From: Sarocladium kiliense
Taxonomy: Eukaryota; Ascomycota; Sordariomycetes; Hypocreales; Sarocladiaceae
Length of the DNA stretch: 64,000 nt
Assembly (NCBI GenBank): GCA_030734395.1
Contig: JAUZTG010000020.1
Location: 1,550,001 to 1,614,000, forward strand
Direction: 5' to 3'
In this document: positions 11,586 to 22,908 of the stretch, one piece after another
Position numbering within the stretch: the stretch's first letter is position 1
Layout: every line of letters starts with the position of its first letter
The notes under the pieces: generated by a model
The model's input: only the letters and a program-made list of their open reading frames with translations
Databases searched by the model: none
Told to the model about the DNA's origin: nothing
Program-made: the position numbers and the translations under genes

Positions 11586-13634
11586 ACGTCCCGGTCGCTG
11601 TAATACACACACTCCCCAGGCTACTGTTCCATCATGTTAGGACTTCGGCATCCCGATCACACCATCTCGCTGCACTAACGGATTGTGTGGCAGCCAGGGG
11701 ACTTGCGCCCGTCGAGCCTGTTCAGCACAAGCTCAGCTTCGGCTTGTTGACTCGAGGGTGCATCGGGAGGGTTGCCGGCTTCCGAAAGAGACAACGAGGA
11801 GAATGATCCCGCCCTGTCAAAGGCTAGACCGCTAGATGTGGCCAGGTTGCACCACCAACACCATGATACCAATGACGCGATACGGCTCTGACTGAGGTTC
11901 TCCCAGCAGGGAAAGACGAAAAGCATCCACAGGTAAAGGTTATACTTCTGTTGATGGTATTTCACACGGATAGTATGCACTTTCTGTCAAGTCAGCATTT
12001 GGATCAAGTAAAGGAAATGAATTCAGCTCGATACAGACCTTTCAATAACGCATTGCGGCCTAATGCAACTCAATGCCTAAAGTAGTGAGTGTGAGCGATA
12101 TCATCGTTGTAAGGGTGTCGCCCAATCCGCCTGGACCGCTCGCAACAATGCTCTGGACGCAGCCAACCACACACTATGCAATACAGCTGACATATCGCAG
12201 TTCATGCAATTCTGACAGCTCCGGTGAGCTTTACTTATTCTGTTTCGGTGTGATTGTGACGTGGAGACCATGGTATCCGATATACCCGATGCGACGCTGT
12301 TGCTGGCCGAGGCTGGTTGTCAGGTCCGAGTTGGTATGGCTTGCTGTCTCGGCTGATGCATCGAGATCTCTGACTTCTGTCAGGAAGCGTTGTATCCGTT
12401 CATTTTTGGCCCCGACGCTTTTCCATTTTGTGGTATATGTAAATACAGTTGAGCAGACGGTGGTGGGACTTGGTGCAACTGGTCCTTGCCGACCATAAGT
12501 TGAGTCGCTGAGTACGGAACGAACTCTCGCTGCCTTTCTCTGACAGAATGACCGGGAAAGCCTCTTGGCGGGTTCAGTCGGCGCGAAAGGAGCCTCGTCA
12601 ACAACGAAGACCTTGGTATCGGAGAGTCGTATGTGGTAGGACACCGTGCAGCCTGTTGGTGTCCTCAGGGCTATCGGCGACTGGGCTATCTTCATTACGT
12701 CGAAACGATCATGCACTCATCTCTCGTTGCACAGTCGACGCTGGGGCCTCGCGAGGGATGACGCACGCGCCCACTTCTTGCACTTTGTCCGACTCTCCGA
12801 AGGTCGTGCATCGCAGCACAACGAGGTGTTGCAGCCCAATGCTTCTGAAACCCTGACTCTCACCGAGAACTTCCATTCGGTTCCGCCTCTTGTCTTTCCG
12901 TCTAAACATGATGTGCCCATGGCATTCTGTGTTCTCTCGTGATCGGCGACAAGGGGCCAAGGTCGCAACCCTCCAGGACGAGCCGATGAGGAGTTGCCGT
13001 GTTGGTCTCGGAACAAAGGGTCACATTCAGCCTGCATCCTTGTCTGTTCCCGTACCACCACAAGCAGGCAGACACTGCTATCGGCCCCCAACCTCAGCGC
13101 GTTACAGGCGCGCACGGCGGCATAAGAAGGCCAAATAAACATGGGCCAGGGGCGGCAACGGCAGTATCTGTGCGGCCACCATGTCGGCGCCCCCCGCGTA
13201 GGCTGCATATTTGACGACATGCAAAGGCCACACGAAGGTTGTCCGGCTGGCCTCATGCCCAGTGGCCACAGCCATCGTCGTGGGCCCATGCTGTGATACA
13301 GCTCGCTTTGCCCTTCCACGGGTGAGGAGAGGGGGGATACATCCGCAGCGCTGCTTTTGGGGGGTTTCGGTTGCACCAGTGGCTCCCTTCATCTACTGGC
13401 TTGTCGCCGTCTCTGAGTCGCATGATTTCTGGTGTTGCTGGCTGTACGCACGTTACACGGCCTGGGCAACTGGCCTAGGAATGAAGGGCACGAGTACTTG
13501 AGTAGTGTTGCCGCTCGCCCACTCGAAGCGAAAGAAGAAACACCACCCTTCTCATCGAGTCAGCTTGCTGCTTGGAGCCCTTTCGAAAAAGAAGTTGACT
13601 GAGCAAGACAAAGACCCACGAAAGGTTGAAGAGA
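11586..13634. other. Intergenic region, 2 kb
   Basis: Overlapping short frames on both strands lack splice-consistent extensions or recognisable motifs. The last few hundred bases carry pyrimidine/purine-rich stretches typical of a fungal promoter and leader for the gene at 13635. Confidence 0.55.
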
Positions 13635-14249
13635 ATGGCCATTATGAAGGCGTCCAACAAGAAGCGGGTGTACCTGGCGGTGTATCCCAGCCATGTTGAG
13701 AAGGTCGAGGAGAAACTGTACGTGCCCTATGTCTGATGTCGTCGTTGAGATATTGACCAGTGTCTCTGGGTGATCAGCTTCCACTGGGCCATTCTTGTTG
13801 GACCCAAAGTCGAAAGAGAAGAAGACGTCAAAGGTCGTCGCTATGCGGTTGTTCCTATCAAAACCACCGACCCGGCGAAACCGGCAGGCTGGAAGTACGA
13901 TGAAGGCAACGTTCCTGACATCAAGACCGGCTCCAATCTTCTCGCTCGGGTTCTCATCGCCAAGATCGAGGACGAAGGCCGCTTCCACCAGATCGTACGC
14001 GAGACACCGGTCCACACCGAGCCCGACCAGTGGAGCTGTCGTCTTTGGATATCAGACGTGCTCAGACGTCTCGACAGAGATGAGAACGGCGCAGTTGGGA
14101 CGAGTGTGCTTAGCTGGCCGAGAATTGAACCACTGGTGCAGAAGTATGTTGCGACCAAGGCCGAGAACGGGGTGTACTCGAGACCGGGGTACAGCGAACT
14201 TCCTGCGCCAACATGGAACATGTTGCTGAGCCGTGAGATCTATCCATGA
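13635..14249 (+). CDS. Conserved fungal protein of unknown function (DUF6914-like), 184 aa
   Basis: Exons 13635-13717 and 13778-14249 (GTACGT...ATCAG, phase 2). The protein opens with a basic stretch, then RVYLAVYPSHVEK, then FHWAILVGPK, a pattern I associate from memory with a fungal family catalogued as DUF6914. Downstream motifs (LLARVLIAKIEDE, WSCRLWISDVL, GTSVLSW) continue the resemblance. It has no signal peptide or membrane segment and is predicted to be a compact cytosolic alpha/beta protein. A second in-frame Met lies at 13644. No activity is known to me for the family; the family name is lower confidence than the gene itself. Confidence 0.7.
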
Positions 14250-15107
14250 GGCGTAAGTGTACATCCCGCTAATGGCCCCGGAGATTTCTGGGCTGTTGGG
14301 GATAATGAATCTAAGTCTGACGACCTCTTGCGTGTATGGGATATTGGTAGCGCGATTGAGGGTCAAGTTTGTATGATGCAAAATGTCGTCTGAGCGGCTT
14401 TCGTTCCACATTTCAGTTGTTTGGTGAAGAATTGAGACACTGGTCGTCGCTTCGAGCTCATCTCCTCTCCCCGTGACCCGGCACGTGTTTGCTCACGTTT
14501 CGTACCTGCCCAAGGACCCAATGGCATGGTTCTAGAACTCATGCAATTCGTGCCCTCAGTCATTGGATGTCAAGCACCATCGCTCGGTGCCTGTGCCGAT
14601 TACCCTCCTGAGCTATACGGTGAATACACGTCAGTTCAACGTTTCATCGCACGGACGAGGTGAAGTTGGGAGAGGAGAAGCTCGTCAGCCTGAAGAGGGT
14701 TAGCCTCGGTCTCTTTAGTGGTCGATCAATGGCCGCACACATGCACGAATCACAGCAATCTTCGAGAAGGCGGGGGGGCGGGTTGTAGCAGCAATGGACA
14801 GAGCGTCGTGGGATAGGATGAAGGCTACCTGGAGGATGCGGCGATTGTGATCACCAAGGCATACGTGAGTGTGCTGAAACCTACGCAAGGTCTACATCAC
14901 AACAACGAATACTATTGTTCGTGGAAACATATTTGATTAGGCTAAGGGGATGGATATCAATGGAATATTCCAGTCACAATCGTGGGAAGTGTCTATGTTC
15001 CCAGCGTCACGGTGGGATGGCCTTGAGGGTGGCGTACATGACTGTGTGCCCCATTTGCTCTTCCGAACTGACGTTTGTCAATGAACCCCGTCTCACAAAC
15101 AACCTGT
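14250..15107. other. Intergenic region between convergent genes, 0.86 kb
   Basis: 3' flanks of the converging genes. No gene, repeat or structured element recognised. Confidence 0.6.
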
Positions 15108-17068
15108 CTACCTTTGCGCTTTCTTGATCGCGTCAGCCGCTTTCTCAGCTATAGCGTAGATAACCGCCGTCAAGTGCCCGCTGATTTGCGTTGGCATCAC
15201 CGAAGCATCCACGACACGTACGTTAGCAGTCCCATACACCTTGAGGTCTGGGTCGACGACTCCACCCAGCTCCTTGCTCATCATTGACATGCTACCGACT
15301 TGGTGATTCATGATCATTGCTGTAGTCTTGTCAGCTTCAGGGGAATCCGTCAGTTCTGTCGGGTTGGGCTGGGAGACTTACCGGTGTCCTGGAGATACGA
15401 CCGCATTTGGGAATCCGTCGCGTTATCTGGAAGTTGGTCATATGGCGCTGGCAGAGGTCCCAAGCGGATATCTGCGATGGGCGAAGTACTGTAGAACTTC
15501 TGAGTAACTTTGCCAGACGCAGCGAGGCCCTCGAGATCCAGATCTGTGAAGAAGAATCGCGGGTCGAATTGTGGCTCATTGATCTTGTCCTTGTCTCCAA
15601 GATGCAAACTTCCTCGAGCAAAGGGGAATAAGATCCAAAACTGTGTGAATGTAGCTGGAAGCGTTGGTGGCGCAACGGTTTGGATCTCAGCGAAGGCTAC
15701 GTCTTCTTTGAACAGCAGGTCGTGCTGGATGCGAAGTTGCGTCTCAAGCGCTTTGGCGCTCAAAGCGCGTCCTGGTGTTGCATCGACAATAGATTTGGCA
15801 ACCTTCGGGATCTCCGTTTCAGACCTGTTGCGGTATGCTTCAAGGCTATCACCGAAGATATCCTTTGCGCTGGCCATCGCGATGAAAGCCATTGCAGCAC
15901 CTCCAGTATTAGACAATGTACCAGCCACGCCACCAGGCTGTTCAATGAGATTCTCGCCAACGCCTGGGAGATCGACGACGATGTCTATTCCAAGCTTCTT
16001 CAGAATACTATGAAGAAGGTTAGCCGCAAGACCCGATACGACGATGAACTAGGGAAGTTGGGCTTACCTGGGGTTGCCGACTCCTGAGCCTTCAAGAACC
16101 ATGGGCGACCTCAAGCTACCCGCCGATACAATCACTTCACGTTTGGCGCCCATTTGATTGACCTTGCCATCCTTGTCCAGATACTCAACTCCATTGGCAA
16201 TGACCAATTTGCATGAGTCTTTCTTCCCTGCTTTCTTCCACGTGATACTCCTTACAGTTCCTTTGACAATCTTCAAGTTCTTCCTGTGTTCGACAGGTGA
16301 GTAATAAGACACGACAGAGTCCCATCGCAGCGGCTTGTTGCTGTCTCTTGTCTGTGGGGCGACAGCATATCCGTGAACCTTCCCGGCATTGAAGTCGGGG
16401 CATTGGGAATATCCAAGCTTATTCCAAGTCTCGGTCGCAGCCGGGGCGAGATTATTGGCGACAAAGGTATTTTCGTAACCAACGCGAATGTTTCCGCTGT
16501 AGCCATGTGGCTCTTTCTTATAAGTTGCGCCAGCAGCAATTTGTACATCGTTCGGAGGAGTGAACCGCTCAGACTTCTTGAAGTAGGGCAGCATGCTCTT
16601 CCAATTCCAACCCTTGTTGCCAAGTTTCTCCCACGCGTCGAAGACAGCGGCGTCGCCTCGAAGGTATGTCATGCCTTAAGTCGTATAGCGTCAGTTTATC
16701 CAATTTCCAGAACAGGCCACGAATGTAATAAGTAAAGAAGTCCACATACCATTGATGGCGCTGCTCCCGCCCCAAGCCTTGCCTTGTGGCGTGTCAAGAA
16801 TTCTACCACTTGAGTGGGCTTGCGGGATTGTCTTGTACTTCCAATCAAGGTCGGATCCAGGCCCATTCCCGAGGTTATCCGGAATAGACACATTCGGGTT
16901 CATCCGCTGGTCATCCCCGGGGTCAATTACTGTCACGGTGACGAACGGGTCGGCTGACAGACGATTGGCGACCACAAGACCAGCAGTACCGGCGCCGACG
17001 ATGATGTAGTCATACGTTTCGGCTGCAACGATGGCCGATACCGCCCAAGTCGCTGCGAGAAGCCTCAT
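15108..17068 (-). CDS. Secreted GMC-family FAD oxidoreductase, 587 aa
   Basis: Four exons on the minus strand: 17068-16750, 16674-16068, 16007-15382 and 15319-15108. Residues 1-16 are a signal peptide. The FAD-binding motif VGAGTAGLVVANRLS follows at about 24-38, then the GMC signature KAWGGSSAINGM, which is split by intron 1. The C-terminal exon supplies the two active-site histidines (NHQVGS and SGHLTA) and the final FAD/dimer segment YGTANVRVVDAS. The family oxidises alcohols or sugars (glucose oxidase, aryl-alcohol oxidase, choline-type enzymes) with release of H2O2 by the oxidases. Substrate cannot be assigned. The usual HPVGTC motif reads HQVGSM here, a divergence from glucose oxidase. 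A likely extracellular role is peroxide supply for lignocellulose attack or defence. Confidence 0.88.
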
Positions 17069-18262
17069 CTCGGCAGATTTATCTTTTCCGACTCTGAAGC
17101 TTGAAGCTCGCTTAGATCCAGAATGAACAGCTACACGGTCCTAGGTTGATTTCCACCAACATCGAAACACTGAGTGGCGGGCCCATGGCTACATATATCC
17201 TTAAATACCCTTTGAACGAAGGCATTGGGGACTTATGTCCTTGAAGGATTCGATTTCTACCCAAACCAACAGACAGTTTAATGAGTCTTCGGATAGCGTA
17301 CCCAGCGCTTGGGTAAATCGGTTGGCCCTCAAGTTACACGGCTGATTTATGCCGCCTAAGCGAGCACATAGTCTGGCAAAAGAATCGCCGAAGCCAAGAA
17401 AGTCATAGACTCCTGCGAGAGACGCGGGGATCGCAGCGTGGTATGCAGTGGGGGCTCTCGCCAGGCACACGGCTCGAGAAACCGAAGTTGCGCCTCATAC
17501 ATGCAGGGATAGGGACAGAGGTGCTACTGCGACGCTGTACATCCTATCAGCTACTCACTTCCCAGGAATCCCCCTACGTGATTCAATATGTTGCAAGGGC
17601 GGGAGACAATTTCTCCTCAGGATAGAGCGAAATGCAGCGAAGTGGGTGGTACGATCGGCGGAGTCCAAAACCTACATGCGTCTTTATACAGCTTCCAAAG
17701 GTACAAACCCAGGTATTTCAATCTGAGGATCAGCTACCGAGCTCACTGGTTCTTTTTTGGTTTGGACTATGGAAATAGCACACATATTGCCAACAATTCC
17801 GGGATGTAGAAAATGGAAACAGATGTCTTGCATTTGCAAGTCGGAGACGCATCCACACTGATTCTGAAGATGTAAGGCTGACTGTTTCTGGAACCCAAAC
17901 AGAGTCTCCCTCATGACTCATCAGTTTTAGAGTCACTATTTTCTGCCTGTAGCTCTGCAGGCCATCTAATTTGTTGCAAGTAAAGCGACTCGTATCGACA
18001 TTGCTTCATACCATGGAGGCTCTGGTGCATTCCGGTAGGCAAGCCCGCTATAGGGTAGGCGAGATATCCCATGGGTTAGGGTCATTGTACCGCTTGCAGT
18101 GAATCACAGTGCCCCCGAGAGCCCCACCCAAAGCTTCGTGCTACTTCCACCTACGAGGACACCTTCATCTCACCCGAGCTTCAACGTCAATCTCTCACTG
18201 CCTCAAACGCTCGGAATCATCGACGACGCTTGGAAGCCTTTCTAGGAGCCGTTTGTTAAGTC
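17069..18262. other. Divergent intergenic region, 1.2 kb
   Basis: Separates the GMC gene (minus) from the UBX gene (plus) and must hold both promoters. Apart from the TATA-like element I see no defined sites and no gene. Confidence 0.55.
17193..17210 (-). promoter_or_regulatory. TATA-like element of the GMC oxidoreductase gene
   Basis: On the minus strand the segment reads GGGTATTTAAGGATATAT, about 125-142 nt before the start codon at 17068, the normal position for a fungal TATA region. Confidence 0.35.
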
Positions 18263-19784
18263 ATGTTCTACCAGGGGACCCTCCAGGAGGGCATCTCCAC
18301 AGCTGTTGAGCAACAGAAGCTCGTCCTTTGCTTCGTAACAGGTGGGTCACGCTGACCATGAGCCATGAGCTCGGTATTGACAGTTGCACAGATGAGAAAG
18401 AAGAGAGTCAGAACTGGGAAGACGAGTTTCTGAAGGATGATTCGGTAAGATGAAAGGTCTTTCTCCCTTGATGTACGGGCCATGCTGACCTGATGGAACA
18501 GCTGGCAGACCTGATCAGCACTCACTCTGTGGCTCTGCGACTCCTGGCTGGATCTGAGGAGGCCGGTTATTTGGCGCAGATCTTCCCACTCCCCAAGACA
18601 CCGACAGTAGTCATCATCAAGAACGGAGAGCTGAAGGAATATCTCACTTCTGGTACCAGCCGAGAAGACTTCGTCAATCGGGTGCACGGTGCCTTCGTAA
18701 AACCTTCACAGTCATCTACCACGAATACCACCTATGCTGCATCATCTTCATCAACGGCCCAACGTCAGTCAGGAGGACAAACCCAGTCCGAGACACAAGC
18801 TCGACCACCACCTCTTGAACAACACTCATCCAACGTTGAGCGCGTCCTCGCCGAGCGAGCCGCTCGACTCCAAGCTCAGAAAGAGGAAGCAGAGAGGAAA
18901 GCAAAAGAGGAACGTGCAAAGGCGAAGGAGAAGGCCAAGGCGGAGGCAGAAGCTGGAGTCAATTCAGATGCTGCGCGGGCGCACAAGCAAGCCGAGCTGG
19001 TCAAGAAGCGAAGGCAAAAAGAGCAGGAAGAGCGGAAACGCATCTTGCAGCGTATCGAAGACGATCGTGAGGAGCGGAGGATGAGGGCTGAGGAGAGGGA
19101 GAGAGTTCGCCTGGAGGAGCAGAAGACGGGAGATGTCGCTGCAGCGTTGGTCAACGCACCAGAATCGAAGATGCCTAGCACTACGCGTGTAGGCGAGATG
19201 ACGGCTGTGCAAGTACGACTTTTTGATGGATCGACGTTACGCTCACGATTTAAGACACGGTCTACCGTCAAGGAGCTGCGGCAATGGGTTGATGAGAACC
19301 GTGGCGATGGCTCAGAGCCATACCGCTTCAAGCAGGTTCTCACTCCTCTACCAAACAAGAACATCGACGACACCGAAGAGGACAAGGATCTTGGCGAGCT
19401 GGGCCTGGCGCCATCATCGACTCTCGTCCTGGTTCCCATTCAAAAGACCGCATCTGCATATACAGAGGCCTCAGGTGGCTTCTTCAGCAGCCTCTACGGT
19501 CTGATCTTTGGGTTCTTCTCATGGATTTTCACCTTCGTCGGCCTGGCTGGAGGCGCGGCATCAACACGGGGCCAAGAACAGTCATCTAGCATATCAAGCT
19601 CGCAAAACGCCGAACGGGTGAGGATGCGCGAGATGCAAGATTCGGCTATGCGGCGGAGGAACCAGCAGCTCTACAATGGGAATTCTGTGAGTCACGAGTA
19701 CCCACCTGCGTGTCACGACTCGAAATTCTTGCTAACATCATGCAGACCAACTTTGAACCAAGACCAGACGAGGAAGAAGAGTAG
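18263..19784 (+). CDS. UBX-domain protein, UBXN4/erasin-like (451 aa)
   Basis: Four exons: 18263-18341, 18392-18444, 18502-19686 and 19746-19784. The N-terminal ~115 residues form a thioredoxin-like UAS-type domain (VTDEKEESQNWEDEFL, then AGYLAQIFPLPKTPTVVII). A long, highly charged coiled coil rich in Glu/Lys/Arg follows (about 150-275). The UBX domain (about 285-370, starting TAVQVRLFDGSTLRSRF) binds Cdc48/p97. A hydrophobic hairpin (GGFFSSLYGLIFGFFSWIF) follows, then an acidic tail. This order matches ER-membrane UBX adaptors that recruit Cdc48 in ER-associated degradation. The first intron must end at GCACAG (18391) to keep the frame. Family assignment is strong; the precise yeast orthologue is less certain. 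Confidence 0.85.
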
Positions 19785-19960
19785 TTGTGTGGTAATGCTG
19801 TGTCCCAGTGTTGTCAGAGTGGGAATGCTAGAATCTTTGTATAATACACGGCAAGAAAGCCTCTTTTACCGAGTCCCTCCCAGGCGCTTCAACCACCTCC
19901 GAGCACCATGCTCATCTGCCTCAGAATCATCCATCGTCCGCTCCCCAAGTAATCTTGACA

Positions 19961-20490
19961 TCAGTAGGGCTTAGCAGCAGCCTGGCAAGCCTTGAGCTGC
20001 TCAAGGTACCAGTTGCAGATCTGCATGTTGCCACCCTGCTCATCCATGCACCTAGTGAAGTCCTGCGCCGCGCCAGCGCAGTTATTCGTCTGGTTCTGGT
20101 TGTTGTTGTAGTTGGTCTGGTAGTCCTGCTGCTGGACGGGAGCAGCAGCGGGTGCCTCGGCCGGTGCAGAAGAGCCACCGCCGAACATGCCGCCAATGGC
20201 ATGGCCGATGGAGGAGCCTACTGCGACACCGCTGGACAGAGGATTAGCTTCTGGTTCGAAAGATGGGAGAGGGATGAGGCAGAAACGTACGCAGCAGTGC
20301 TGGCCATCTGGCCGAATAGACCAGGGCCCTGGGAAGGGGCGGCCATAGGAGGAGCCTGAGCGTGCGGCGGAGGGGCAGCCATGGTGGCGGCAGGGCGTTG
20401 CTGCTGAGGAGCGGGTGCAGGAGCGGAAGCGGTAGGGCGAGCAGGGGCGCGAGCAGGGCCAGCGCGGCCAGCGGATCTTTGACGAGGCAT
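19961..20490 (-). CDS. MIX17: Twin CX9C mitochondrial protein, CHCHD2/Mix17-like (156 aa)
   Basis: Exons 20490-20291 and 20231-19961 (GTACGT...CCAG, phase 2). The N-terminus is rich in Arg/Ala/Pro (mitochondrial targeting character), followed by a low-complexity Pro/Ala/Gln region and a Gly-rich hydrophobic stretch (GVAVGSSIGHAIGGMF). The C-terminal CHCH domain has two exact C-x9-C motifs starting CAGAAQDFTRC and CNWYLEQLKAC, which form the disulfide-linked helical hairpin imported by Mia40. CHCHD2/10 and yeast Mix17 sit in the intermembrane space and affect respiratory-chain function. The gene converges on the UBX gene with about 175 nt between them. Symbol given by family resemblance. Confidence 0.88.
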
Positions 20491-20495
20491 ATTGC

Positions 20496-20508
20496 TTGTG
20501 TGTGTGTG
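20496..20508. repeat. (TG)n microsatellite in the leader of the CHCH gene
   Basis: Short uninterrupted TG run continuing into CG dinucleotides just before the ATG of the minus-strand CHCH gene, so it lies in its 5' leader. Confidence 0.7.
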
Positions 20509-20687
20509 CGCGCGTGCGTCGACCTTGTTCGTGTGTAGAGGTTGAGGGAGAAGAGGTTGTCGTGGAGTTAAGGCAGAGAAGTTGTTGCGAAAGAAGGGTC
20601 TTGAACGGGCTTCGGTAAAAAAACGGGGAAACGTGGAAGCTCGTGGAGCTCGGTTGCTGCTAAATCCGTGTGCCGATTAGCGGCCTT

Positions 20688-20698
20688 CCGATTGGTTG
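20688..20698 (-). promoter_or_regulatory. CCAAT box upstream of the CHCH gene
   Basis: On the minus strand the site reads CCAACCAATCGG, about 200 nt before the start at 20490. CCAAT is bound by the HAP complex, which often controls mitochondrial genes in fungi; occupancy here is inferred. Confidence 0.35.
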
Positions 20699-22230
20699 GG
20701 GGGTACGGGGTATTAGCGATGCAGTCCAGCTCATGGAAAAGACACAGGTGAGACGCGAATCACATAATTGCAATGGATAATGTTTTATTTGATATTATTG
20801 GCATGTTCGCCGTTATTTCTCATTGTCTTAGACGGGCGTGACTGTTCAGATGTCACATTGCCCAGCGTGCTGGAGCTCGGCCTCCAAGCCTGGTCTCTTA
20901 CCAAGTCAAGTCAACAATGTGACAAAAAGTGAAAGTAAAAGCAAGACTGTTTCTTTATAAGAATATTTCCGGAACTCGGGGGTGCGTCACCATGTATGTG
21001 AAATGCCACGGTTACCGCGGATTAGCACGTAAAACTGATTCCAAACAATGAACAGCGATGGACCTGGCATCAGAAGCGCACGACTTCAATATCATGGTCT
21101 ACTCGACTACCTTCGCCAGGTTCTTTGGATATGTCTTCCTTCGTCAGTCTGCCCGAATACAATTGCAGACCATCACTTAGGTATTCTTAAATACAGAAGT
21201 GCATAGGAATGTATAGTCGCTTCGCGAGTCCTCGATATTCGGGCATGTGATTTCGTGTTAAGAACAACTAAATCATCTACACGAACAAGGTAGCTTTCGC
21301 CGACCTCGAAGAAAATAGATTACAAATGCAGTTACAGGTTACCACAGTCTTCATGCTGAGCTTCAAAATCGACTTGGCAAACTTATCAGATAAAGCCCTA
21401 TGCCCATTGCTGTGAGGTGTGGAGGGGAATGGCTCATGTCACGCATATAAGCATAGCAACGTGACCTGCGGCAACTGTATTCGGCTCAACGACAGCACCA
21501 CACCATAGTCTCATGGCAAGATTCGAGGACAAGAAAAGAGGGTTCAACTTCGATGAGAGATTTTATTGTTCATTTACTCATAGTTTTTTTTATATGTGGG
21601 AATAGAACAATAAACACGATAGGTCCACTTCTTGCAGCGCTTCCGGTTATTCGTGCGACTGCCTACCTGAAACCCGACAAAGGAGAAAAGAACGTTGAGA
21701 GGAAGAATTGAAAAAATCAGAAAATAACAAGGAGAAAATTGCAGAGCGAGTTCATCATGGTCGTTTACAAAGAAAAGCAAAAAGCCGGGTTGGACGCCTT
21801 CACTGTTGAAGATGGACGTCGAATTGTCGAGGAACCGGGAGGGGCGACGACTGGCTTCGAATATTCCGGGCAAGGAAATGTCGAAGATGATTGACAGCTG
21901 TCGTGATCAAAGCTGTACTTGCAGTCTTTCACCAAATCTGTATCGTATTGCATTGCACCGACGAGCACAAGGGCCAAGCATAGCATAGCAGATGTTCACC
22001 GAATATCACCGAACAGTAAGGCGAAGCTTCATCACCACCAACGGAGGAGCATGAGCGTCACGCACTTTGTGGCCGTCGTTGCTTCCCGTGCATGCAAGTC
22101 ACCATCACACCGAAAGGGTCGTTTCCGAAGACGAGAAGTGAGCGATGCGGTTGTCACGGGATAACAGCAATGGCGTAAAGGAAGGAGAAGAGATGGCACC
22201 GAAAGGGGTTGTGCCTCTCTATGTTGTCGT

Positions 22231-22908
22231 TCACTGCACTTGAAGCACAATCATGCGAGCTCTTACACCAGCACCACGGCGGTAGTCCTCAAGGCCGACG
22301 TGGAGGATTTTGATCATGCCATCGGCAGCAAGCTGGTTCACCTTGGCCTCATAGCCCTCCTTGGCCCAGATAGCATCAAGAACAGTAGCGACGACGACAC
22401 CTCCGTGCTTGACAACGCGGACAAACTCGTCGATAGCCTCAGGGCCAACATGGCCTTGCGTGAGGGTACCAACGCAGGTAATCACATCGATCTCGCCGTT
22501 CTTGAGGGGCAGTGGCTTAGAGAGGTCGGCAGTGTCGAGATTGCGGTAAGCACCAGTCCGGCGAGCGACATCGAGCATACCGGGGCTAAGGTCAATGCCA
22601 TCGACGTTCTTAGCACCAAGCTCAGCCAGGCGAATGCCAACAAGGCCAGTACCGCAGCCAGCATCGAGGATCACGAGAGAGGGATCATCGATCTTGGGAC
22701 CCTCAAAGGTGCTCTCTGAAAGGGTCTTCGCGACGTAGCCAGCAGCGATACCAGGCCCGACGTAGTCTTGCGAGGACTCAGCGAGGTCTGAGTCGTATGT
22801 AGCTGCCCATTCGTCGTAGATGGAGCGCATCTCCTCAATGTCGGTGCTCTTGAGAGCGTAGACGCGCTGGAGGTGAGACATCTGTTCGACGTAGGCGGCA
22901 GCCGGCAT
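22231..22908 (-). CDS. Class I SAM-dependent methyltransferase, METTL27-like (225 aa)
   Basis: Single exon. The start is set at the ATG at 22908 (MPAAAYVEQMSH): the frame continues upstream without stop, but that part lacks methyltransferase features. The motif YDEWAATYDSDL (31-42) is characteristic of the METTL27 / Williams-Beuren region 27 group. Motif I (LDAGCGTG, 81-88) binds S-adenosylmethionine, the acidic IDLSPGML follows as motif II, and later motifs read DVITCVGTLTQGHVGP and HGGVVVATVLD. The protein is soluble and probably cytosolic. Substrate is unknown. Length is normal for the family. Confidence 0.88.
   Translation of the reverse strand: MPAAAYVEQMSHLQRVYALKSTDIEEMRSIYDEWAATYDSDLAESSQDYVGPGIAAGYVAKTLSESTFEGPKIDDPSLVILDAGCGTGLVGIRLAELGAKNVDGIDLSPGMLDVARRTGAYRNLDTADLSKPLPLKNGEIDVITCVGTLTQGHVGPEAIDEFVRVVKHGGVVVATVLDAIWAKEGYEAKVNQLAADGMIKILHVGLEDYRRGAGVRARMIVLQVQ

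Larger units (their letters stand above)
20491..22230. other. Intergenic region, 1.7 kb
   Basis: Left part is promoter of the CHCH gene. The remainder (about 20750-22200) is more AT-rich than neighbouring DNA and has only short frames; no gene supported. Confidence 0.55.

Noticed and set aside
12231..12716. 161-codon minus-strand frame in the 11.6-13.6 kb gap
   Set aside because: No start context, splice continuation or recognisable motif; several equally long frames overlap on both strands.
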